From contig JAPLNJ010000484.1 of NCBI GenBank assembly GCA_026692885.1, positions 1 through 13,348 of the forward strand: a stretch of DNA of 13,348 nucleotides. The letters run 5' to 3'. The DNA is from Planctomycetota bacterium (GTDB lineage Bacteria; Planctomycetota; Planctomycetia; Pirellulales; Pirellulaceae). The number at the start of each line of letters is the position of its first letter. Within the stretch, counting starts at the first letter, position 1. The notes under the pieces were generated by a model that was not told where the DNA came from, did no database searches, and worked only from the letters and a program-made list of their open reading frames with translations. Shown in pieces: positions 1-7,366 of this stretch. Both the position numbers and the translations under genes were made by a program.

Positions 1-109
1 GCGGGGTCGGTGGGGCAGTCGTCGGAACCGAAATGCGCAACTTCAAAGGCTGCGGCAACTCAATGACCGTGTTCCTGACCTCCCACGCTCTTTTGTGAAG
101 GAAAACTCC

Positions 110-1405
110 ATGAGCCAGCTCTTCGCATTCGCTTTGGCCACTCTCCTGGGACTGCTGGCGGCCGCCGAATCCCGAGCCGAGGTTACGACGGTTTGGGAAC
201 GGAACGAAGGTCCTGCCGCGACAGCGGAATTCAAGTTCCCGCATATTCCCGCGCCGTCGAAGACCGACGCGGCTGTCAGCGCAAGGTTCACGATCCTGGT
301 TGGACAGAGCGATCCCAACGGCGGCGACGTCGACGTGCTTGGGGACGGCCTGGTGCCGACCGACGACGATCAGCCGGAGGCGAATTTCTTCTTTGCTGCC
401 GGGACCGACGGTGGCCGGGTGCTGGTGGACCTGGGGGCCGTGACGGAGGTCAAGCAGGTCTGCACCTACTCGTGGCACCGCGGCACCCGCGGACCGCAGG
501 TGTATCGTCTGTACGCCAGCGACGGCTCGGCACAGGATTTCGCTGCGCAGCCCACTCGGCTGACCGATTTGGGGCAGGCGGGTTGGAAACTGGTCACGTC
601 GGTCGACACGCGGCCGAAAACAGGCCCCCTGGGCGGTCAATATGGCGTCTGCATTTCCGACTCGGGCAGCGCCGCGCTGGGCCACATCCGCTATCTGTTG
701 TTCGAGGTCTCTCGCACCGCCGACCAGGACCACTTCGGCAACACTTTCTTCAGCGAGATCGACGTCAGCGACGGCCGGGAACATGCCGCGCCGCCAGCCG
801 CTCCCGCGCAGTACGAAATCGTCTTCGACACCGCCGAAACGCCCGAACTCACGGACTGGGTCAAGTCCCGACTGCGGCCGGTGTGCGAACAGTGGTATCC
901 CAAAATCATCGAGCTGCTGGCCTGTGACGGGTATCGACCTCCCCGACGCTTCACCGTCACGTTCCGGAAGGACATGCAGGGCGTAGCGTCCACCTCCGGG
1001 AAGCAGATTGCCTGCGCGGGCCGCTGGTTCCAACAGAACCTGGAAGGCGAGGCGATCGGCGCGGTGGTGCACGAGCTGGTCCACGTGGTGCAACAATATG
1101 GACGCGCCCGGGGCGTCGATCGCAATCCGGGATGGCTGGTCGAGGGCGTGGCAGACTACATCCGTTGGTTCCAGTTCGAGCCGCCGGCCTTGCGCCCGCA
1201 TCCCAATCCCGCACGGGCCAAGTACACGGATAGCTATCGCACGACCGCGGCGTTCCTGAATTACGTGGTGGAGCAGCACGACAAACAGTTGGTGCCGCAG
1301 TTCCATGCCGCGTTGCGCGCGAACACGTACACTCCAGAACTTTGGAAAACGTACACCGGCAAGACGGTGGACGAGCTTTGGGAAGAGTATCTCCAGACGC
1401 TCTAG
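110..1405 (+). CDS. Exported basic-secretory-protein-like metallopeptidase with galactose-binding-like N-terminal domain
   Basis: The 431-residue protein begins with a signal peptide (MSQLFAFALATLLGLLAAAE, cleavage probably near residues 24-28), so it should act in the periplasm or outside the cell. Residues about 30-225 resemble a discoidin or galactose-binding-like beta-sandwich (VLVDLGAVTEVKQV, then VYRLYASDG), which would bind carbohydrate. Residues about 235-430 match the basic secretory protein family of plants and bacteria. They contain HELVH (321-325), a zinc-metallopeptidase HExxH motif, followed by GWLVEGVADY (341-350) as expected downstream in that family. The start at ATG 110 has GAAGGA at 97-102 in front; an in-frame GTG at 95 has no such site and overlaps it. 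The next gene is also an exported protein on the same strand. The fold assignment comes from recognised motifs; peptidase activity and substrate are inferred. Confidence 0.82.
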   Translation: MSQLFAFALATLLGLLAAAESRAEVTTVWERNEGPAATAEFKFPHIPAPSKTDAAVSARFTILVGQSDPNGGDVDVLGDGLVPTDDDQPEANFFFAAGTDGGRVLVDLGAVTEVKQVCTYSWHRGTRGPQVYRLYASDGSAQDFAAQPTRLTDLGQAGWKLVTSVDTRPKTGPLGGQYGVCISDSGSAALGHIRYLLFEVSRTADQDHFGNTFFSEIDVSDGREHAAPPAAPAQYEIVFDTAETPELTDWVKSRLRPVCEQWYPKIIELLACDGYRPPRRFTVTFRKDMQGVASTSGKQIACAGRWFQQNLEGEAIGAVVHELVHVVQQYGRARGVDRNPGWLVEGVADYIRWFQFEPPALRPHPNPARAKYTDSYRTTAAFLNYVVEQHDKQLVPQFHAALRANTYTPELWKTYTGKTVDELWEEYLQTL

Positions 1406-1443
1406 CCCGGATCCCGTTCGCAATTTCCGCCGGCAAACATTTC

Positions 1444-1519
1444 GGGAGGGCGACGCTCCCGCGGAGCCGTGATGTATTCGGCTTCGCCGAAGGCGGCTCG
1501 GCAGGAGCCTCGCCCTCCC
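1444..1519. repeat. Imperfect inverted repeat with a nested small hairpin
   Basis: Two 26-base arms (1444-1469 and 1494-1519) are reverse complements at 23 of 26 positions. The 24-base centre holds a second perfect stem, TTCGGC-TTC-GCCGAA, at 1477-1491. The element sits 38 bases after the stop of the peptidase gene and about 115 bases before the next start, with no T-tract after it, so it is not a standard intrinsic terminator. It resembles the dispersed GC-rich palindromes (GGGAGGGCGA...) that I recall from planctomycete genomes, but copy number cannot be judged here. Transcribed RNA would fold strongly and could protect or stop the upstream transcript. Confidence 0.7.
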
Positions 1520-1635
1520 TGCCAGATCGTCCACCTTGCCATGCAGAGTGCGAAACTAACGAACTGGAAGTGGGACTAGCATCCGACCTGGGGAGCAAAC
1601 ACAGATTCCCAACCCCTTTTCGAAAGGAGCAAATC

Positions 1636-4473
1636 ATGCCAGGTCAACGAGGGTTACGCTGGGCGACGTGGGCGACGCTGTGGGTCGTGCTGTGGGCGGC
1701 CACGCCGGGGTGGGCTGAACAGCCGGATCCTTACAACGTCGTGTGGGACTCGCCTAGCGACGATGCCCGCGGGTCCATGCCGCTGGGCAATGGCGACATC
1801 AGCTTGAACGCCTGGGTGGAACCAGGCGGCGACTTGTTGTTTTACATCGGCAAGACGGACAGCTGGGACGACAACGGACGGCTGCTCAAGATAGGTCGCC
1901 TGCGGTTCCGGTTCGAGCCGACGCCCCAGATCGAGACCGGCAAGTTCCGGCAGACGCTCCGCCTGCGCGACGGCACGCTGGAGGTGCGCTATGGCCACGA
2001 GGCCACGGCGGTCGTCGTCCAGGTCTGGGTCGACGCCCAGCAGCCGGTGATCCACGTCACGGCCGAGAGCCAACAACCGGTCGCCGCCACGGCCCTGGTG
2101 GAAATCTGGCGCACCGCGCCGTACGCATTGCCCAGCCTGGAATGCAGCGACGTGAACAACGGCCGACCGCCAGAGGGTGGCCAGCCTGTGCCGACGATCG
2201 TCGAGCCAGATACCGTGCTGACGAATCAGGCCGATCGCATCGGCTGGTATCACCACAATGTCAAGTCCGTCGGCCCGGAGCTGACGATGCGTGTCCAGGG
2301 GATCGCGGATCTGCTGACGACGGATCCCCTGCTGCACCGGACGTTTGGGGCCCTGGTCAAAGCGGAACACGGGCAACGCCTGGATGACACGACGCTACGT
2401 TCCGCGCCGGCCACCTCCCACCGCTTCAGTATCGCCGTGGCCACCAGTCATCCGGCAACGGCCGAACAGTGGCTTGCCGCGTTGGAGAAACGTCTGGCGG
2501 AAGTCGACCAGACACCCTTCGCCGAACGCCGCCGCGCTCACGAACAATGGTGGAACGATTTCTGGAACCGGAGTTGGATCCAGGTCACCAGCCGCGGCGA
2601 TGGCCCGGTCCGCTCGTTCATTCCGACGAACGCCCTTCCGGTCAAAGTGGGTGTGGATCAAGCCGGCGGCAATCGCTTCCAAGGCACGCTTGGCCGCGTG
2701 AGTCTGTTCGACCGGGCGTTGACGGACAAGCAGGTGGCCGAACTCGCCCACAGCGAACCCGCGCAAACACTGCCCGCCGCGGCAGGCCTGCTCGGCTCGT
2801 GGCAGGACTTCCCCAACGCCGCGTTGGATCTCGCCGACCGCGACCTGACCCGCACGCTAACCATCGAGACCTGGGTCAAACCGGAGCCACTGCCGCCCGG
2901 CGGGGCCCGCCTCGTGGACCGGATCACTCCGGGCGGCAGCGACGGGTTCCTGCTGGACACCTGTCCGGGCAACAGTCTGCGGTTCATCGTCGGTGCGCAG
3001 ATCGCACGGCACGCCGACGGCTTGACGCCCGGCCAGTGGCATCACGTCGTGGCGGTGGCGGACGGGCGGCGCGCGGCCCTGACGCTGTACCTGGACGGCA
3101 AGCAGGTGGCGGGAGCCGACTCACTGGACGGCGACGAAGGGCTGGTCGTGTCGCGAGGCTATGCCCTGCAACGCTTCATCACGGCCTGCGCGGGCCGCGG
3201 CCGCTACCCGATCAAGTACAACGGCTCGACCTTCACGATGCCCTGGCCCGGCGCTCCCGGCGATGGCGATTATCGCCGCTGGGGACCGGGGTACTGGTGG
3301 CAGAACACCCGCTCCGCCTATTTCGGCGCGTGTGCGGCAGGGGATTTCGATCTGATGCAACCGCTATTCCAAATGTACGTGGACGACCTGCTGCCGCTCG
3401 GCCTCCAGCGCACCCGGCGGTACCTGCAGCACGACGGCGCGTACATTCCGGAGTGCATCTACTTCTGGGGCGCCATGTTCAGCGAGACCTACGGCTGGAC
3501 CCCGTTCGAGCAGCGCGGCGAGGACAAGCTGCAGAGCAGCCGCTGGCATAAGTGGGAGTGGGTCGCCGGCCCCGAACTGGTCTGCCTGCTGCTGGATTGC
3601 TACGACCATACCCAAGACGAAGCATTCTTCCACGCCAGAGTCCTGCCGACGGCCCAGGCGGTACTCACTTTCTTCGATCAGCAGTACCCGGTCGACGAGC
3701 AGGGCAAACTTGTCATGCATCCTTCGCAGGCATTGGAGACCTGGTGGGAATGCACGAATCCGATGCCGGAGTTGGCGGGGCTCCACGCCGTAACGCAGCG
3801 GTTGCTCGCGCTGCCGGAGCGGCTGGCGACCGCCGAGCAGCGCGGGTTCTGGCTGCGGCTGCAGAGCAAGCTGCCGGAGTTACCGACCCACGAGGTGGAT
3901 GGCCAGCGGCTGCTGGCGCCGGCCGCGAAGTTCGACATGAAGCGGAATGTCGAGAACCCGGAACTGTACGCAGTCTTTCCGTTCCGTCGAATCACGGCCC
4001 AACGCGGCGACGCAAGCCTGGCGATCGAAGCCTTGAAGCGGCGCGGGGACCGGGGCGATTTCGGCTGGCGGCAGGACGATATTTTCATGGCCTATCTCGG
4101 CCTGACAGACGAGGCTCGTCAGTACCTGGTCGGCCGGGCGCGGCACAAGGATGCGAACTGCCGATTCCCAGCCTTCTGGGGACCGAACTACGACTGGACG
4201 CCGGATCAGACCCACGGCGGCGTGTTGATGAAGGCCTTACAGGCCATGGCCCTGCAGACCGATCCCAAGCTGGCCGCCGGCGATGGCGGCAAGATCTACC
4301 TGCTGCCGGCTTGGCCGGCAGAGTGGGACGTGCGTTTCAAATTGCACGCGCCGTACCGGACGACGGTCGAGTGCGTCTACCGCGACGGCCAGATCCAGAA
4401 ACTGATCGTCGATCCGCCCTCCCGCCGCGGCGATGTCGTACTGCCCGCATCGCTGACACGGTCCGCTGAATGA
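1636..4473 (+). CDS. Exported DUF5703 glycoside-hydrolase-like protein with inserted LamG-like domain
   Basis: The 945-residue protein has a signal peptide with cleavage likely after residue 27 (PGWA|EQ). Residues about 30-300 match the DUF5703 N-terminal region (NVVWDSPSDDARGSMPLGNG, then FYIGKTDSWDDNGRLLKIGR). The helical toroid-like catalytic region begins around WWNDFWNRSW (305-314), is interrupted by a LamG-like insert at about 320-503, and resumes at VSRGYALQRF (505-514) through PIKYNGSTFTM and QALETWWECTNPMPEL to about 880, with a short C-terminal beta region. DUF5703 proteins resemble GH95-type glycosidases, so cleavage of a polysaccharide or glycoprotein glycan is the best guess; no catalytic residue is claimed. 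The start at ATG 1636 is set by AAAGGAG at 1624-1630 and the signal peptide. An in-frame extension back to 1342 overlaps the previous gene and crosses the hairpin repeat, so it is rejected. Confidence 0.85.
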   Translation: MPGQRGLRWATWATLWVVLWAATPGWAEQPDPYNVVWDSPSDDARGSMPLGNGDISLNAWVEPGGDLLFYIGKTDSWDDNGRLLKIGRLRFRFEPTPQIETGKFRQTLRLRDGTLEVRYGHEATAVVVQVWVDAQQPVIHVTAESQQPVAATALVEIWRTAPYALPSLECSDVNNGRPPEGGQPVPTIVEPDTVLTNQADRIGWYHHNVKSVGPELTMRVQGIADLLTTDPLLHRTFGALVKAEHGQRLDDTTLRSAPATSHRFSIAVATSHPATAEQWLAALEKRLAEVDQTPFAERRRAHEQWWNDFWNRSWIQVTSRGDGPVRSFIPTNALPVKVGVDQAGGNRFQGTLGRVSLFDRALTDKQVAELAHSEPAQTLPAAAGLLGSWQDFPNAALDLADRDLTRTLTIETWVKPEPLPPGGARLVDRITPGGSDGFLLDTCPGNSLRFIVGAQIARHADGLTPGQWHHVVAVADGRRAALTLYLDGKQVAGADSLDGDEGLVVSRGYALQRFITACAGRGRYPIKYNGSTFTMPWPGAPGDGDYRRWGPGYWWQNTRSAYFGACAAGDFDLMQPLFQMYVDDLLPLGLQRTRRYLQHDGAYIPECIYFWGAMFSETYGWTPFEQRGEDKLQSSRWHKWEWVAGPELVCLLLDCYDHTQDEAFFHARVLPTAQAVLTFFDQQYPVDEQGKLVMHPSQALETWWECTNPMPELAGLHAVTQRLLALPERLATAEQRGFWLRLQSKLPELPTHEVDGQRLLAPAAKFDMKRNVENPELYAVFPFRRITAQRGDASLAIEALKRRGDRGDFGWRQDDIFMAYLGLTDEARQYLVGRARHKDANCRFPAFWGPNYDWTPDQTHGGVLMKALQAMALQTDPKLAAGDGGKIYLLPAWPAEWDVRFKLHAPYRTTVECVYRDGQIQKLIVDPPSRRGDVVLPASLTRSAE

Positions 4474-4496
4474 ATGCGGCGGTGGGGTGCCGGTCA

Positions 4497-4525
4497 TTGT
4501 TGCTGGCTCTCAATTTCGCTAGAAT
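4497..4525 (+). promoter_or_regulatory. Candidate sigma70-type promoter of the small-protein/HNH module
   Basis: TTGTTG (4497-4502) and TAGAAT (4520-4525) are separated by exactly 17 bases. The -10 box matches the consensus at five of six positions, the -35 box only at three. The predicted transcript would start near 4532, about 28 bases before the ATG at 4560. It lies just after the DUF5703 gene and would give the small gene its own transcript. This is a pattern match only. Confidence 0.4.
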
Positions 4526-4559
4526 TCTGCAAACGTTAGACTTTCGCCAGGAGACAGCC

Positions 4560-4841
4560 ATGTCGAGCATGGTAGCAACAGACTTAGGGACAGTCGAATC
4601 GGTGATCGTGGATTGTGCTGCGACCTTGCGGCGATTGGCAGAGTATCGGCTGCCGGCGGCCCTCGATCAGCGGCTGTTGTGGCTCTCGGAAAACAAAGAG
4701 TTGCTGACCGAGACGGAACGTCGGGAACTGTTGGCACTCGTGGAGCTGACCGACGAAAAGACGGTCGAGAAGCTGCAGTCGCAAGCCGCGTTGCAGAGGA
4801 TCGGTCAGGTGTTCCCGAAGCTGGCGAGGCCGCCGTTGTGA
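4560..4841 (+). CDS. Small helical protein, partner of an HNH endonuclease gene
   Basis: The 93-residue product has no signal peptide or membrane segment and reads as mostly helical and charged (LAEYRLPAALDQRLLWLSEN, then TETERRELLALVEL and EKLQSQAALQRI). It starts at ATG 4560 with AGGAGA at 4549-4554. Its stop overlaps the GTG of the next frame by four bases (GTGA, 4838-4841), the usual arrangement of translationally coupled genes. From memory, small proteins with a leucine-rich tail of this kind often precede HNH endonuclease genes in cyanobacteria and planctomycetes. The role in that pair is not established; a chaperone, regulator or antitoxin-like partner is possible. No known domain is recognised. 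The partner downstream is broken, so this gene may now be an orphan. Confidence 0.72.
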   Translation: MSSMVATDLGTVESVIVDCAATLRRLAEYRLPAALDQRLLWLSENKELLTETERRELLALVELTDEKTVEKLQSQAALQRIGQVFPKLARPPL

Positions 4842-4954
4842 CGCCAATCTCGGCCGAAGTACGGCAGCGAGTCGTGGAACGGGCCCGAGGTCGTTGCGAG
4901 TATTGCCAGTTGCCACAGACATGCCAAGTGGCAATGCCAGGATTGTATTTCTGA
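4838..4954 (+). pseudogene. Truncated HNH endonuclease (N-terminal fragment)
   Basis: Reading from GTG 4838 gives 38 codons: TPISAEVRQRVVERARGRCE then YCQLPQTCQ, then a short unrelated end and TGA at 4952-4954. The start matches the common HNH endonuclease opening (xISxxxRQxVxxRAxxRCEYC), with the first zinc-knuckle pair CEYC at residues 20-23. The catalytic part that normally follows (IDHIxP and the ...CxxCN segment) is absent, and the DNA after 4954 leads into the ribosome binding site of the next gene. The remainder therefore appears deleted rather than frameshifted. It overlaps the previous gene by four bases, so the pair was once a coupled module. The fragment is unlikely to cut DNA. Confidence 0.7.
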
Positions 4955-4997
4955 ATCTACACAACCGACAGTTTACACGTGAGAAAGGATGCAAGCG

Positions 4998-6509
4998 ATG
5001 GCGGAAGGAACAGCGGATCTGTTGGCATTGGACGTTACGACCACCGAATTTGCCTTGGCTGTGCGCGACGATCAAGGCCACGAAGACTATGCGGTCGTGC
5101 CGATGCGCGGCGCGACGCACTGGCAGAACGATCCCGCCTTTCCGGCCTTCGAATTGGCCCAGGTGCCGGGTATGTTGCGCGATCTCCTGGCGAGTCTGCA
5201 GGCGCGCGGCTGGAGTTTCGATCGGTCCGGCGAAGCGGATCCAGGTCACGTTTCCATCGCTTGCCGCCAGCATGACATGGTGCTGCTGGATCAGGCGAAT
5301 CGGCCGCTGCTGCCGGCCCTCAGCTGGCAGTGCAATGCGGCGACCGCCGAAGTGGCCGACTTGCAACAGCGAGGCGTCGAGAAGAGCGTCGGCAAAATCG
5401 AACCGCGGTTTGTACTGCCGAAACTCGCCTGCGTACTGCATCGGCAGCCCGCCCTGCGCGAGCAACTGGCCACTGTGTTCATGACCGGCGACTGGATCAC
5501 GCAGCAGTTGACCGGGAAACGTTCGCTCAGCACGTCCGACGCACTTAGCAACGGATTGCTCGATCAGCGGACTCGCAAGCGCGCCGATAAGGTGATCAAG
5601 ACGGCCGAGTTCGACGTCGGGTGGTTTCCCGCCACTGCGCAGAGCGGCACGGTGGTGGGCCCCGTGACGCCGACGGACGGGAGCGCTGACGATGCTTGGG
5701 AGCCGCTGCGCCAGACACTCCGGGGCTGGCAGTTCGTCGCGGGACTGGGCGACAATCACGCCTCCGCCGTCGGTTGTGGCATGACCGACGACTACCAGAA
5801 GCTCGTGGTGTCGGGCGGCACCAGCGGGACCATCAATCTGTCGTGCCCGAAATCTGCGAGTCTGCCGGAGGACGGCGAGGCCTGTCGGTTCGAGTTCTAC
5901 GAGGACAGCCTGTTGCTGCTGTTGATGCTGGCCGACTGCGGCGCCTGGTACAATCGGTTCGTCGCGCAGTTTGCCCCCGAACTGCAGCAGATGCTGGCGG
6001 AGCTGAACTCGTTGACGCTGTCCGTCGAGTTGGCGTCGCTGCGCCGCGTGTTGCACGACGATGTGTCGCACACCGAGGAATTTCCACCGTCCTGGGCGAA
6101 CGCCCCGCTGGGCATCAAGGTGGCCGGCACGCAGTTGTCGATCGGGCTGGAACTGCTGTTGCGCGTCAAGCGGATGCTGGGTGAGGTTAAGGCGGCCAAA
6201 GTGCCCGCCGTCGAAACGTACGTGCTGACCGGCGGCCTCAGCCAATCCTTGTTCTTTCAGTGCGTGTTCCACACCGGCGTGAAGATACTGGACCCGCAGG
6301 CGGCGGTCAAAGTCAGCGGGCGCACCGGGCCGTTGCGGTACAAGACCTCCGCCTACGGGGCCCTGACGAACGCCGAGTTGCCGCGCGTCGGCGGGCGTCT
6401 GACGGCGCTGCATGCGGGTGCGGATCGTTTCCCGCTGGTCGATTGCATCCAACCCGATCCGGCGCCCGCGGCCGTCCTGCGCTACCTGCTGCGATCCTAC
6501 GGGATCTGA
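4998..6509 (+). CDS. FGGY-family carbohydrate kinase
   Basis: The 503-residue cytoplasmic protein has the two-domain FGGY kinase layout and would phosphorylate a sugar or polyol with ATP. The N-terminal phosphate motif is LLALDVTTTEFALAV (about 7-21), followed by LPALSWQCNAAT and TGDWITQQLTGKRSLSTSDA. The catalytic-base region is VAGLGDNHASAVGCG with D252, followed by the ATP-site glycines SGGTSGT (272-278) and a late TGGLSQS loop (411-417). Length is normal for the family. ATG 4998 is preferred because GAAAGGA (4983-4989) lies eight bases upstream; the in-frame ATG at 4989 overlaps that site. No isomerase, epimerase or transporter gene adjoins it, so the substrate (xylulose-like or other) cannot be named. 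It converges on the yraN end of the opposite-strand cluster. Confidence 0.85.
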   Translation: MAEGTADLLALDVTTTEFALAVRDDQGHEDYAVVPMRGATHWQNDPAFPAFELAQVPGMLRDLLASLQARGWSFDRSGEADPGHVSIACRQHDMVLLDQANRPLLPALSWQCNAATAEVADLQQRGVEKSVGKIEPRFVLPKLACVLHRQPALREQLATVFMTGDWITQQLTGKRSLSTSDALSNGLLDQRTRKRADKVIKTAEFDVGWFPATAQSGTVVGPVTPTDGSADDAWEPLRQTLRGWQFVAGLGDNHASAVGCGMTDDYQKLVVSGGTSGTINLSCPKSASLPEDGEACRFEFYEDSLLLLLMLADCGAWYNRFVAQFAPELQQMLAELNSLTLSVELASLRRVLHDDVSHTEEFPPSWANAPLGIKVAGTQLSIGLELLLRVKRMLGEVKAAKVPAVETYVLTGGLSQSLFFQCVFHTGVKILDPQAAVKVSGRTGPLRYKTSAYGALTNAELPRVGGRLTALHAGADRFPLVDCIQPDPAPAAVLRYLLRSYGI

Positions 6510-6554
6510 CGCTTGGCCAGGCTGCGGGTAGGGCGAGAGCCTGTTTCGCTGCTT

Positions 6555-6567
6555 GCCCCGCAGGGGC
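6555..6567. terminator. Short hairpin between convergent genes, possible transcription end
   Basis: GCCCC-GCA-GGGGC forms a perfect 5-bp stem in the 67-base gap between the FGGY kinase stop and the yraN stop. It is placed where both transcripts should end. There is no T-tract on either side, so intrinsic termination is doubtful. Confidence 0.25.
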
Positions 6568-6576
6568 GCACATCAT

Positions 6577-7005
6577 TCAGCGGAACATCTGCCAGCGGCC
6601 GACGGGTTCAAAGGCGTTAGGAAAGTGCTCGATGGTCGGGGGGCCGTCATCGGCTGGCCAAGTCACCGCCACGACGTCGAAGCGGGCGGCATGTTCCAGG
6701 AGTGCGTGGCGTTTGAGAAAGGTCACGGCCAGCCGCGTCAGCCGCCGCTGTTTGTCCTGATCGACTGCGTCCTCCGGATGCCCGGCAGCGTGGGAACGCC
6801 GCGTCTTGACTTCGACGAAGACGACCGTACGGCTCTCGACGGCGACCAGGTCGAGCTCGCCGAGTCGCCCGCGATCCGAACGGGCCACGATCACGTAGCC
6901 CCGCTTCTTCAGGTACTTCGCTGCCGCAATTTCCCCGCGCTGGCCCAGCGTCCGGACAGGCCGGAAGCGGTTGACGAACCGTGAGAACTTATCGCGGAGC
7001 CACAT
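6577..7005 (-). CDS. yraN: YraN / UPF0102 family nuclease-fold protein
   Basis: The 142-residue product matches the UPF0102 (YraN) family, a restriction-endonuclease-like fold of unproven function. After a basic N-terminus come TLGQRGEIAAAKYLKKRGY (about 19-37), GELDLVAVE (about 49-57) and VVFVEVKTR (about 61-69). These carry the acidic and lysine residues of the PD-(D/E)xK-type core. The length is slightly above the usual 115-130 residues because of the N-terminal MWLRDKFSRFVNRFRPV. The start codon lies 10 bases after the rplS stop without a clear ribosome binding site, so translation is probably coupled to rplS. yraN follows rplS (often with rnhB between) in many bacteria, which supports the call. 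It is the last gene of the cluster. Confidence 0.88.
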   Translation of the reverse strand: MWLRDKFSRFVNRFRPVRTLGQRGEIAAAKYLKKRGYVIVARSDRGRLGELDLVAVESRTVVFVEVKTRRSHAAGHPEDAVDQDKQRRLTRLAVTFLKRHALLEHAARFDVVAVTWPADDGPPTIEHFPNAFEPVGRWQMFR

Positions 7006-7015
7006 GGCCGGAGGA

Positions 7016-7366
7016 CTACACCCGGCGTTCTTTCAGGCGGACCGACTTGCCCACGCGGTCGCGCAGGAAGTACAGCTTGGCGCGGCGGGTCACGCCGGAC
7101 CGCTTGACATCCACCTTGTCGATGCGCGGCGAGTGCAGCGGGAACTTGCGTTCGACGCCTTCGCCGGCCACGATCCGGCGGACCGTGAACATCTCCCGGC
7201 TGCCGCTGCCGCTGCGGGCGATCACGGTGCCGGTAAAGATTTGGATGCGTTCCTTAACGCCTTCCAGAATCTTGGTATGCACGTCGACGGTGTCCCCGAC
7301 CGCAAACGTGGGCTTCTCGGTCTTCAGGTACTTCGCTTCGACCGCATTCAGGATCTGCTGGCTCAT
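7016..7366 (-). CDS. rplS: 50S ribosomal protein L19
   Basis: The 116-residue protein is a full-length L19, located at the 30S-50S interface of the ribosome. Recognisable segments are FAVGDTVDVHTKILEGVKER (residues 21-40), IQIFTGTVIARSGSGSREMF (41-60) and FPLHSPRIDKVDVKRSGVTR (74-93), followed by RAKLYFLRDRVGKSVRLKER. The start codon overlaps the trmD stop by four bases (ATGA) and a strong ribosome binding site (AAGGAAGGTGA) lies upstream on the minus strand inside the trmD end. This is the classic trmD-rplS arrangement. Confidence 0.97.
   Translation of the reverse strand: MSQQILNAVEAKYLKTEKPTFAVGDTVDVHTKILEGVKERIQIFTGTVIARSGSGSREMFTVRRIVAGEGVERKFPLHSPRIDKVDVKRSGVTRRAKLYFLRDRVGKSVRLKERRV

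Noticed and set aside
1342..1635. N-terminal extension of the DUF5703 protein back to 1342
   Set aside because: It would overlap the end of the peptidase gene and translate the hairpin repeat. The ATG at 1636 has a strong ribosome binding site and is followed at once by a signal peptide.
2469..3551. 360-codon open frame on the plus strand, in another frame within the DUF5703 gene
   Set aside because: Arg/Pro-rich shadow of the real frame, which shows a signal peptide and conserved motifs. It is also not evidence for a frameshift, because the DUF5703 frame is continuous across it.
4584..6452. Very long open frame (622 codons) on the minus strand opposite the FGGY kinase
   Set aside because: It lies entirely antisense to a gene with clear FGGY motifs, has an Arg/Gln/His-rich composition typical of a GC-rich shadow frame, and shows no family motif.
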